DNA of 64,000 nt, taken from Vespa crabro. Taxonomy: Eukaryota > Arthropoda > Insecta > Hymenoptera > Vespidae. The translations under genes were made by a program, and so were the position numbers. Of the stretch, positions 38,620-49,914 are shown piece after piece. The notes under the pieces are model-generated. The model worked only from the letters and a program-made list of their open reading frames with translations. It was not told the origin of the DNA and ran no database searches. Every line of letters starts with the position of its first letter. Within the stretch, counting starts at the first letter, position 1. The DNA lies in NCBI RefSeq assembly GCF_910589235.1, contig NC_060961.1:602501-666500 (forward strand). Reading direction: 5' to 3'.

Positions 38620-41600
38620 TCAAAATTTCTTATAAAAGATCCGCCTGATGAGATCCTTCCTTCCGGCCGATACCAAAGCGAGCGGTGTCTTCCCTTGCTT
38701 ATTGTGAATGTTACTTTGCCCTCCGGCCTGAGTCAAGAGCCAGCACACTTCCTTTTGCCTTTCCAGAGGGATCGAATTCGAAGCAGCGGCAGCCATATGC
38801 AAAGGAGTGTTGTATTCGTAATTTGTCGCGTTCACCGTGCTGGAACTAGCTTTACTTAACAACACCTGTTGAAATTTCAATAACAACGTTATTGTCTCTC
38901 TTTCTTCTCTTAGTCTGCAATAGTAGTGGTAGTAGTATAAATAAGACTCTATTTTTATACGCGCTAACGTAATAGAATAAATGGTACAAGCGTAAGGATG
39001 ATAGCTAAGTGTTTAAATGATCTCAAGAGGACGAGGATCAATTATAATATTATCATATTACGTGTGTGCATGTATGCATAATTATCAACAACCAATGTAA
39101 AAGAGGAAGACACGAAAGTGATAGAGATATGTTTTATATTACATTGAATTGCGTCCTACACAATGTTACAAAGTCAATGAATACTATGCATATAAATTAA
39201 TTTACATATAATTGTTGAAATATATTAAGAAGAGGAAAATAAAGTTGAAAATTGATTGCTTTTAAATTACATTGTTTCGAAAATATAAAATAAGATATAA
39301 AATAATTAAATTAAGAAGGGAAAATAGAGAATCCTTATATTTCTCTTATTACTCAATATTTCGTGTATCCTCTACCTTTCTAAATATGGAACTATATTAT
39401 TTGTATATATATACATATATATATACACATATGTATACCTTGACGAGAGCCGGATCACAACTGAGCGCGGCAGCCATGTGCAAGACTGTGTCACCGCGTT
39501 TGGTGTCCTTTATATTTAGATCCGCTCCATTGTCTAGAAGCAAACGAACCGTGGCTACGGCCTTGGGACCTCTTCCCGTTGGATCGTGGGACTCTACCGC
39601 TGCGTGTAAAGCGGTTCTTCCTTTAAAGAAAAAAACAAAAACCAAAATAAAACGAACGTATGAGTCTCTCTAATTGATTGATTCTCGGTAAATATGTCTA
39701 CGATCCATATTGATGACTTTCGAATCGATTGTGTGTGTATATATATATACAATCGTTCATTCGAGTAGATAAAAATCTTTAGAATAACAACTTTTTTATG
39801 ATTGAATATGATTATGATTTATAGATAGGAATAGGTTGATAATGCTAACCATCGTAGTTGCATTTGGAGAGATCAAAGACTGCGTTCCCTTGACTAGTCT
39901 TTAGGGCCAGTAACTCGGCCAAAACTTCGCCATGTGAGTCTCCTCTCGCTGACACCGAGTGTATCAAGGTATCACCCTGTGAAAATGGATAAAAAAAAAA
40001 AAAAAAATATATATAGATGTTAAAGGAGACCAAAGTGAAAGATCAATTACGAGTTGAAAAGTGATAATAGAGAACGTTAGTTCAAAATATATAGTTTAAA
40101 AAATATATTTATCAAAGCCATGGTCAGCATTCGTATTTTTAAACAAACATTCGCGATAAAAGCTATTCGTCCGAGATAGTATCGTCGCGGTTTCCGAGAA
40201 TTTCGATTTGCTAACGAAACGCTTTACTATTTTTAATCCTGGAATTTCCCCGCGACTACGACAACAACGTTTTACTTACTCGTGTATGATAGAGTTTTTG
40301 ATTTATGTCGATTCCTTTTTGAAGCATCGTTGCCGCGAGATAACCTGCTATATAGGGCATTTCTGGACAACTCATAGCAGCTAAGTAGAGAGCGTCCTCG
40401 CCACGATTATTTTTCGTCGATAAGGCATCCTTCACCTTGCTTAACCTTTCTACTAATGGTACGAGATAGACTTTCTTTTTCGCCAACTCATCCGGATTAC
40501 CCACCAAACGCATCAGTTCTCTGTGTATATACGAAATTATTAAGAAAAGGCAAAAAATAAGTGACATAATCATCGTTTATCGTTCGTCAAAGAAAAATGT
40601 TATCTCGTAATTTTTACTAACGTATCGCCATCCTCGTCTGCTTTAGCGAGTTCTTCCTCTGGTATCTTCAACAAATGGATCATAGCTTTTTCCACATCTT
40701 TAGGGCTAAGCCCTTCCTTCAGTCTCTCGCTTGCACCAACACTTGGTAAATTTAAGGACGGCCATGGCACAATATACTTTTCGTTCGACCTAACAATACA
40801 AATTCTAGAATATAAAACGCGACAAATGTTATTCGAATAAAATGACTTACCTCGGCGGTCGATTAGACTTGAATGAAGATACCATCTTTGGTATTTGAAA
40901 ATCGTTGAACGTGACATCGTAAGATATTTCCGAGGTACTGAAACATCGCCTTTTGTTCTCATCGATATCGTTCGAAGTCGATGAGAGGGTTGAAAATGAT
41001 TGAAGAGACGTAGGCAACGAACACGTATTTGTTTCGTTCGAAGGATTTTTACCATTGGTATATGTTAAATTTGTGCTTGGTTCTAACGCATTTGAACTCT
41101 GATATCTCATTTCATTACCGGTATTCCATACGTCATTGTAATCGTAAAAGTTTGAACAATCGGTTTGACTTAGACCGTAAAGATCGCTGCTTTGATTTTG
41201 CGCGCCAACGTACGTATAAGAGAAATTGTTTGGACTAGTGGAATAATTAGGGATCCTAGGGTGTTGGTTTTCATAATTGGAGGAAGAAGTGGACGGGAAG
41301 GTTTGGATGTCGTTCTTACGAGATAAAAGAGGCACGGTATCGTTAGAAATTTGTTGAAGATTATTTTCGAAACTTTTTACACTAGAAGGTCTTAAATCTT
41401 CGTAGCTGTTGTTAGATCTTGGTACGACTTGAGCTTCTTCGTTTCCTTCGCATTCGTTCCCTTGGTTTCTAAGGACCTCGTCTAACAATTGCAATTCATT
41501 GCTATCGAAGGTATTGATGGTTTCGTTCCCAGCAATATTTCCTTGATCATCGGGAAAAGTACCCCAAATGGAAAAACACGCGAGATCTTCGTGAAGTCGC

Positions 41601-42901
41601 TCTTCTACTTGTTGACTCAGCGGCGTTTGATAGTTCAATGGACTAGGGGTATCACCGTAAGATTGACTCGAGGACGAAGGTGATGATTGGCCTTGCATTA
41701 GCGTATACGTTGGGGCGATCTAAATAAAAAATATGTAAATAAGTATACTACATAAGTATGACTAGAGATGTCCGATGCGAAAGATAAGAACATTACTCGC
41801 AAAATAATGAATCATATTGGTTAGTAAGAGTGAGTAAGAGTGTATCAATTAATACCTGTGGCGAGCCAAGGGGACTACCGGCAACATTATACGGCATTAA
41901 CTGAGATTCCAATTGCATTCCGGAGCCTGGTGATTGGGCGCGACTCGAGCATCTACTGTTTGATCGAGAAACTGCTACGTTGTAGCAACTTAAAGGAGAG
42001 TCCGGCCATGTTCTCGTGGCTTGAGAAATGATCGAATTACCTTGTCCGAGAATCGTCAATACCGAATTCTCGCCATGATCGTTCACGACGATCGATGGAA
42101 TAGGGGTTGTAGTCTGTAATCGATCAAAATATTTCCACTGTATAAACTTTACTTGCTAATTCCGTTTGAATCATATAATAGCAAATAATTACTAACCTTA
42201 TTCATCGAGTTATTCCCCTCAAAAATGTTCGCCTGATCGTCATTAGTTTTACTCGGCCAATTATTCTCCAATATGCGCCATATTCCATTATTCGTTTGTT
42301 CCCCCTTGGATTCGCCGAACGATTTTTCCGCGTTCTGTTGCTTACGCGTGATACTCATATTTGCCGATTGATTCCTTGCGGTCCAATTGGTAGGATTTTT
42401 CGAATATGGACAATTACGAGTGAACTTAATCTTGATCGAATTACGTTCTACGAGATCCGGAGCGTCCAAAGAATTCTGATCGCAATTTTCGTCGTAGAAC
42501 GAATTCCGTCTTCCTAACAGAACATCAAACGCAGGATCCGTTGATCTCTCCTCTTGAACGAACTCTTGTAAATCCGCTATCTTTTCGTAATTCGAATCAA
42601 TTTCACGAAAAGATCGTAAATCGATTCTACCGATGACTTTGTCAAATTTCTTCTGGGTCAGATTCATTTCGTGTAAATCGCCTACTTCCTGAAATTCGCT
42701 GACTCGTTTATCGTCTTGTCTCATGAATAGCCTTCTATAGTCTTCGGTCTGTTCGTTGGTGGTCAACATCTCACGACCGCTACCACTTCCTTGATCTTCG
42801 TAGTACGGAAGTAATACGACAGAACGATCGGAAACTGAGGAACGATTCGACGATGTTGTTTTGTCGATCCTTACGCTGGGTATCGTATTCGCGTTCGTCA
42901 T
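38620..42901 (-). CDS. Nuclear IkB-type ankyrin-repeat protein (IkB-zeta/BCL3-like; insect Charon/Pickle-like)
   Basis: Eight coding exons on the minus strand join in one frame: 42901-42197, 42113-41856, 41719-40851, 40789-40622, 40520-40280, 39976-39850, 39620-39439 and 38865-38620, giving 931 residues. The first ~600 residues are low-complexity, rich in Ser, Asn, Gln and acidic residues, as in nuclear IkB proteins that act as co-regulators. The ankyrin part begins at EEELAKADEDGDT (about residue 660). It includes GEDALYLAA, GDTLIHSV, NYDGRTALHAAV, RGDTVLHMAAAL, YNTPLHMAAA and a final GKTPLALVSAGRKDLIRRI. Repeat order and the NYDG, DTKRGDT and NATNYEYNTPLH landmarks parallel vertebrate IkB-zeta. 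The family binds Rel/NF-kB in the nucleus and tunes immune transcription; this role is inferred. The first repeat is shortened: DGDT is spliced directly to ELMRLV. A leader exon with a short upstream ORF lies 5'. Confidence 0.9.
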
Positions 42902-43231
42902 ATCTTTCGAAGGACAACTCGTTTCTAGCTCCTCCTCCTCCTCCTCCTACTCTCTCTCCCTTCCCTTCCCTTCCCTTCCCTTCCCTTCCCTACCCTTCCT
43001 CCTCTTTCTCCTCCTCCTCTTCTTTTTCTACTTATTTAATACTTTTGGACGACGCTCTGAAAAAGATTAAAAAAGGAAATGAACAAAAACAGGTTCGATC
43101 GAGTTTCGAATTAAAATCAATCGTAATTATCGATCATTTCGATCTAAAACAACTCACCTCGTCTTGTAACTTTTTTTGAAAACGATATTCACGAATCACT
43201 CCTCGCAAGTTCACCAATCTCATAGCCGTTC
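42902..43231 (-). promoter_or_regulatory. 5' leader of the IkB-like gene with an upstream ORF
   Basis: Reading the minus strand, an exon 43231-43158 follows acceptor CGTTTCAG and ends at donor GACGAG|GTGAGT. The next acceptor, TTTTTAATCTTTTTCAG ending at 43057, opens an exon at 43056 that runs into the main coding exon. In this spliced leader an ATG at 43223 opens a 28-codon ORF (MRLVNLRGVIREYRFQKKLQ..., stop TAA at 43038-43036) that ends 134 nt before the main ATG at 42901. The leader also contains a purine-rich (GAG)n/(GGGAA)n tract at 42930-43000. All three frames close downstream of the splice, so these codons do not extend the main protein. Confidence 0.55.
42930..43000. repeat. (CTC)n and (TTCCC)n tract
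   Basis: Six CTC units followed by about six TTCCC units just upstream of the IkB-like start codon. On the transcribed strand this is a purine-rich leader segment. Confidence 0.9.
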
Positions 43232-43460
43232 CTGAAACGACGATCATCTATGAATACAACAATTCGATACCAATTATGATTTATACATTTTTATTGGTTC
43301 ATTTCAATTTGTTCTTTCTCGTTTGAAATCGTTTATATCCATCATCTCAGATGAAATCATTTATCTTTTACGTTGGATTTATACCGGAGGAACTGTTTCT
43401 TTCGTTACTTTGACTCTATATTTAAATACATTTTTTCTTAGATAAAAAAGGAAAAGAGAG

Positions 43461-43461
<1 letters not shown>

Positions 43462-43505
<44 letters not shown>
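43462..43505. repeat. (GA)n microsatellite
   Basis: About 22 GA units upstream of the IkB-like leader. Confidence 0.95.
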
Positions 43506-43508
<3 letters not shown>

Positions 43509-45056
43509 AGAATCAGTTCTATGTCCTCGACGCTTCGTGCAATATTTTTTTCCCTCGAATTGCATGATTTCATGGAAAGAACTCGTGCTCCTTCGTGCAT
43601 TTATTTTACATTTTCTTTTTAACGTTCGACGCGTGCGACCAGACAATAATACTACTTATTTGCATGCAATGTCTCTTATAGATCTAGTACATTTATATGC
43701 GATAATACTTGTTTTCTTCTACGCATCATATAGAATTTGTTGTTATAGATATGTAAAGGATATTATCGTTGACTTTGAATCCGATTAACAAATTTTTGTT
43801 AACAATGGTTAATAAAATTTAACCTTGTGTGATTACAAAATCATTGAAATTCGGACGGAATTAAACAATGACTTTTCGATAAGAAATCGAACGTAATTTT
43901 TACTTTGAGTCATGATTCGTCCGTTAATTTCTCTGTTTTTTGTTTTTCTTTTTTTTTTTTTTTTTATTATCTGAACGTTCGTACGTTCTATCCTTGAAAA
44001 TATCGCTTCATTGGTGCTTCCACGAAAGTGCATTTTTTGTTCCTTTTTTTTTTTTTCTTGTTTCCGACCTCTTCGTCATATTCTTTCTAAAAAAGAAATA
44101 CTTACTCGAAACGTTGTGTTTCTTTTCTTTCTTTCTTTTTATTTATTTATTTATTTTTTTTCTTTTTTCTTTTCATACGACTCGCTCGAATGAATTCGAC
44201 GAAGGATCTCAAACGAGATTCAAACGATGATTCAATTCGATAGTTGAATAATCTTATTAGACAAGTGAAAAAAAAAGCGTCTGAGAATGCGCTCCTCTAG
44301 TGTACATTATAAATACATCTCTCGGTACATTATAAATAATATCTCGTAATAACTTTAATTAATGTTACAATCAATTCGAACAGATCTAATGTACGTAAGT
44401 TGGCCATTTGAAACGTACGGAAATGGGTAAATAGTTGAAATACAAATTCAATCCCCCGGAATGTTTCTAAATAAATGAAATTTTTTTTTTTAGAACTAAA
44501 CGAATAATATAACAAGGTTGAATGTGTGGCAATGCGATCGAATCAAGATACGGAAAAATAAAGGGCGGAAGAGATGAAGAACGACGGATAGAGAGTAAAA
44601 CAAACAAAAAAAAAAAAAGAAAAAAAAAGAAAAAAAAAGAATAAATAAAAAAGAACAAAGGGAGAGAAAAAAGGATTCGCGTTGCAATAATCACGTTGAT
44701 CGTCGTCAATTATCGCCACGAGAGTCTATTTACGTTCCACAACGTACATCAAAACAAGTCTGCCGTGAACGATCTCTCTCTCAATAGTGCTCTTACATCT
44801 CTATCTATAATCTGTTTGTGTACATCTATAAAACGGTCTGTCTACGGTACGAGTTCACACGGCTTACCACGTGAGAGAGCACAATTATCCATTTGTACGT
44901 ATGAGTTTTGTTTGTAAACTTGTAGTAAATAATCTTTCTATTACGTATTCTTGAACTATTTATAAACTCCTCGTTTAATCATATCGCGAAATTTATGTAT
45001 CGAACTAATATATTTACGTACATTTGTAAAGTATATCTACGCTTTTTTGTATTTTT

Positions 45057-45060
<4 letters not shown>

Positions 45061-45100
<40 letters not shown>
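45061..45100. repeat. (CT)n microsatellite
   Basis: About 20 CT units. A shorter (GA)n run lies nearby at 45199-45219. Confidence 0.95.
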
Positions 45101-45103
<3 letters not shown>

Positions 45104-46989
45104 TTTTTCTTTCCCTGTAGTTCACTGTGCGATTAATTTTTACGACGTTCGGTACGACTCAACAAACGAGCATATGTTATTTTTATTTCCAAAAAGAAAG
45201 AGAGAGAGAGAGAGAGAGAAATGAAAAGAAAAATATTATTACCTTCAATAAAACCGAGATGATTTAGTGGCACTAAAGGTAGCGTCACACGAGTCACCTA
45301 AATTATATATCGGCGCGACAATAAACGATGCCACGTGCAATGTCGCTTCGATAATTTCGATGACCTTTCGTACACTTGCAAACGATATCCTCAATAACGA
45401 TCTTTATCGTTAATCCTTGTAACTCGTAACTATGAGATTGTTAAAAATCAAAGAAACGATATCCTTCGATTTAATTTTATTACATATAATCCTCCTTAAT
45501 AGGATCATACAATTCATCATTAAGATTTTCGTTCACCAAAATAATATTTATATGTAAGAAGAAAAGGAGGAAAAAAAGTAAAAGAAAAAAACAAAAAAGA
45601 ATAAGAGATCAAGTTCTTCGCTCCTTTTCTTTCATTCGATAGATCGCACGATCGATCGAGCGATCTATTATTTTCGTCGTTGTTGATATATTATTATTTA
45701 AAACACACTTGTCTGTTTCAATCTTTCGGACAACACTGATGATACTTGTTCTTGACAAAGTGATTTTATCGTTCCGTTGTCCTCGCGCAACACGTGCATT
45801 GGCCGAAAGAGAATGTTCGATATGTCGTCGAATGAGAGACGAGGAAGATCGGATCACGATCGATACGAACCGAGCGCGGTATCGCATCTGTCAATTTATA
45901 CATCCACCAACGACGAATATCCGATCTCTGCGCTCGCTCGTTCACGACACGCATGCTCGACTGCGCAACTGTTGCTCGGTGAGGTCTCGCGCGACACCAG
46001 TATCGTAACTATTCTAATATTTAACACTTCGTTTTACTATCTAATCGCTTCGCCTTTACGGAATTAAACATTTTATAAATATTTTACGAATTAACATTAA
46101 CCATTTAAAATGATTAACACTCAGTTGTATTTTCTTTTTCTTTCTGCTTTTTTTTTCTTCAAATTTCTTCCGTTCCTTAGTCCGATATAATTCATTTATA
46201 CTACATTATATTTGTACTATATTTAATTGTATTAAATAATTATATATATGTATATATATATATATATATAGGAGGAGGAAAATGAAATTGTTAATTACGA
46301 AAATCTTACAAATCCTTCGGATCTTTCATAAATGCATTTATCGATTGCAAATAATTACTCTTAATTGCGATTACTTTTTACGATGTTAGAAAGATACGAT
46401 CATTCGTGCATCGTATTATTCATCTTTTTCAAAGAGAGAAAGAAAGATATGAAAGAAAAAAAATAAAAAGAAAGGAAAAAAAAAAGAAAGAAAAAAGAAG
46501 AAAGAAAAAAAAAAAAAGCAATTTATTATCTTCGATAAAAGCGAGACGGACGTTTAAGTATAGCACTAAAGGTAACGTCATTGACGCGATGTAATTTCGT
46601 AAACATTAAGTGACGCGATGTTAATCGTCGTATAACGATACAGCTCGTATTATTGGCCAGTATTAGTATTATAAAAATAGACGTGTAATTTGTCTAGAAA
46701 TCATGATAGGTTTCAAGATTCCGTGGTAGATACGTCATTGAGTGCCGGAGGCCGTCGTGCTAGGGAGAGGGAAGAAACGAATGTTGAGCGCGCGTACGTC
46801 ATCGGGAGTAGCGTTTTTCCATTTTTCGTAGATTCGAACTCGTAAAAGAACCTCGAGATCGAATCGTCGTCGTCGTTGTCATCGTTAACCTGAACGAAAT
46901 CATGCACCTAACTCGGTTCGAACGACTCGAAGGAAGGACGACCAGTTCTCTCACTCCTTTTTCTTTTATTTCATCTCTATCTATTTATC

Positions 46990-46992
<3 letters not shown>

Positions 46993-47032
<40 letters not shown>
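46993..47032. repeat. (CT)n microsatellite
   Basis: About 20 CT units in the region upstream of the IkB-like gene. Confidence 0.95.
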
Positions 47033-47037
<5 letters not shown>

Positions 47038-48046
47038 ACTCTGTACAGATGCATCGGACGAACAAGTTAGGATCCGTAAGCATGAATTATCGTACAGGGA
47101 ACTTCGTGCTTTCTTCGAAAGTATTTACGATTTCGAAAGATCAAACAAATAAAAATACTAGACGTGAATTGCAAGAAGCACGAGGATCGAAGAAAATCTT
47201 ACTCTATCGAGATGGACATTTAGATTGAAATGTCACTGTAGTGTCATAGTTTACGGAAAAAAATCTTCTCGATTCATGAAAACGGATCATTCCTTTTCTC
47301 ACACAGACGATATTCTTTCTTATCTTCTTCTTCTTTTACTTCCTTCTTTTCTTTTTTCTGTCCTCTTTTTCGTTAATCCTTCCAATGTCAATTTAAATAA
47401 CGTATCGATAATTTCGTACGTACGATGAGTCAATATCTTTATTCGCCGAGATTCGTAAGAAAACATTAAAGTCATTAAACGTATTTATGTACGTAGAGTC
47501 ATTTGTGTCGAATGTTTAACTTCTTCTAATTCGAAAGCCATTAAAGTTATCTTATTTGACGAAATCTATAATCCATAAAAAATTACGATTTAAACGGGCC
47601 AACCTTTAAGTTATGTACAAATTGAATCGAAAACAAAAATATTGTGATTAATAATTGTCCCGGAAGATGAATTTCATCGTCGAATTTCTTTTCGAACGAC
47701 TGTTCGTAAAATTCATATGGAAATTCTGGAAATTCCAAATGGATCTCTCCGTTGAAAGATTGTGGCTTATCTGGTTGGTTGAGTCAGCAACCATATACGA
47801 TTCGAAGTTTAATGACACTGTACGCTCGTAAGGAAAAGGGGGAGAACCATGAGTGAATGTTAACTCTGATAGCGATTTGCTCACTGGACCGCAGAGTATA
47901 CGTGACGCGATTGTTTAACTTGTTTCAATAAAAAGAAGAAAATATTAATAAAGAATAAATTAACGAACGAATGAATAAATGAATAAATAAATAATAAATA
48001 AATGAAATGTGAAAAGTTGCGCAAAATTTATTTTCTCCGTGTAAAA

Positions 48047-48059
48047 GAGAGAGCGAGAG

Positions 48060-48093
<34 letters not shown>
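48047..48093. repeat. (GA)n microsatellite
   Basis: An imperfect GA/GAGC run that becomes pure GA, ending in a short G-run. Confidence 0.93.
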
Positions 48094-48098
<5 letters not shown>

Positions 48099-48220
48099 AT
48101 GTCCAAGAATAGGTATCATTTTTCTTTTCCTTCTTCTTTCAATTCACCCATGTTACGATATTACGATTGTGTAATCCTGTTATTGTGTTATTCCTGCAAG
48201 GGAAAGGTAGCCGTGATTCT

Positions 48221-48230
48221 TTGACGTCAA
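48221..48230. promoter_or_regulatory. TTGACGTCAA palindrome (CRE/bZIP site)
   Basis: A perfect 10-bp palindrome with the TGACGTCA core bound by CREB/ATF and XBP1-type bZIP factors. It lies in a repeat-free block about 120 bp before an NRF1-like GCGCAGGCGCG at 48350-48360. The pair suggests a promoter or enhancer; no transcript was identified. Confidence 0.4.
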
Positions 48231-49312
48231 TGTAAACTTACTTGGAATCAGGAAATCGATGCGTGAGCGCAGTAACGAGCTACGACTGGCCACTACTTAC
48301 AATTAGCAGACGCTATTAGTTGGTATCGCTCGTGTCTCGGTAATTCTAAGCGCAGGCGCGAAACGAAGAAAAATAGAGGAAGAAAGAAATAATGAAGAAG
48401 GAGAGAAACGTAGATCGTATGGGAAGATTTGACTTGTGAAATAATTGTTTTCCATTCATTTTTATGACGTAGATAGGCAAACGTAGAAAGCGTTGAGACA
48501 TGAGAGAACGGTTAGCCTGTTTTAAACTCGTTAAATTTATAATTAACCACGCGTCGTTATATCACGTCCTTACAACACACGTGTCGATTAAATGATGACC
48601 ATGAGATATTCTACGTAAAACTTTTAATTGAAAATTTCCGAATCTACGTCATAGGATCGAATAATATATAAAGATAAAACGACGTTTTTCTTCGTCCTTG
48701 TCAAAATTGTTTTATATCGTGTATAAAAAGATTTGTTTTTTTACATGTTTCTTTTTTTTTTCTTTTTGTTTTTTTTTTTTTTCCCCCTTACCAATAAGAT
48801 TTTTCTACGCGATAAGCAACATAAACGATATTGATACGCTAAATAATCCTATACTAAGGCACGTTCGCCGATGGTATGCCCGGAGTTTATATACAGTCAG
48901 CAAGTGTCGATAATTATCGATCTGATTCATACGTGAAGCGTTTAATCATTTAATCGATCGAAACGAAAGGTTCCGATCGATCGATTGAACGTACGATTAA
49001 GTCCAAAGTAAACGGGGTAAATGAGTTTTCACGTTCAATGAAATGGTCGACGACCGAGTTGCTTGTGTTTCTGCGAGTACACGTTAAAATACTTCTTCTT
49101 AATGACTACTTTGTTGGCACTTTCGCTCTCGGACGTTTATTCGAGTCTTTGAAAATTTCAAGACTCTTTTCTTTTCAAGTCTATAAGCTTTTAGAAAACC
49201 TTTAGTCGATAAAATAAGCAAAATCGTCGAAGGAAAATGAAATTGAACTATAGAATTTAGATATCGTATCTATACGATTGAAAAGAAATATCTAAATAAG
49301 TAATTAGAATGC

Positions 49313-49352
<40 letters not shown>

Positions 49353-49824
49353 TAGATTCTTGTTTATATATCTACATACGTTAGACGACGCGTGTACGAG
49401 CGCGTGCCAGAGTCCGTGAAAGTATCATTAATCGCAGACGATCTGTCTCGTTGATGTCTCCGACCAGTCATCGTACTTCTTCGTCACCGTTTACTATAAA
49501 GAAAGAGAATATTTGCGAGGTATCTAAATGCTTTAAAAAAATGTTTTCCTACGAGACTCGAGAAACTTTAATTTTATCCGAGTTTCTAAATCCTAGAAAA
49601 TTGAAAAGTTTCGAAGAAGGAGAAGAGAAAAAAGAAGATGTATATATATGTATGTGTGTGCGTGCGTGTGTGTGTGTCTGTAACGAGGGATAAGGAAGAC
49701 CGAAAGGAACGATGAGAAATTCATTGTCGTTAGAAACAACAATATGTAGTATGTACATATGTACGTGCGTAAGTGTGCTATCGTGACACGACATCCTTCT
49801 TATCGCGAAGCTCTCAAAATATGG

Positions 49825-49914
49825 TATATAAGACGTTTCTTTGGATGCTCGTCAACGAAGAACATCGTACATTCGTAATCGCTTTAATACTCGTATTTGC
49901 GACTAGACGATAAA
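49825..49914 (+). promoter_or_regulatory. TATA promoter with candidate first exon
   Basis: A TATATAAG box at 49825-49832 is followed about 27 bp later by an initiator-like TCAAC (49852). About 60 nt further an excellent donor, TAAA|GTAAGTG, starts at 49915. Taking the start at 49852, the segment to 49914 contains no ATG, as expected of an untranslated first exon. No matching downstream coding exon could be assigned on the + strand, so the transcript may be noncoding or belong to a distant gene. Confidence 0.35.

Larger units (their letters stand above)
43232..49820. other. Region upstream of the IkB-like gene
   Basis: About 6.6 kb without a coding gene I can support. It should contain the promoter of the IkB-like gene; a donor-like GAAG|GTAAT on the minus strand at about 45240 is a possible end of a first leader exon. 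A CpG-rich, repeat-free block lies at 45690-46010, and another complex block at 48180-48370. The rest is AT-rich with simple repeats: (GA)n at 43462-43505, (CT)n at 45061-45100 and 46993-47032, (GA)n at 48047-48093, and (TA)n at 49316-49349. Confidence 0.55.

Noticed and set aside
43158..43231. MRLVNLRGV... exon as the true N-terminus of the IkB-like protein
   Set aside because: Splicing to the strong acceptor at 43056 leads to a stop in all frames. The in-frame Glu-rich alternative near 42947 has a purine-rich, poor acceptor. Treated as leader.
45709..46067. Overlapping open frames of 90-100 codons on both strands
   Set aside because: Open frames on both strands at once are typical of CG-rich, stop-poor DNA. 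The region is better read as promoter-like.
46912..46930. GGTTCGAAC as a tRNA B box
   Set aside because: No A box at the right distance and no cloverleaf can be folded around it.
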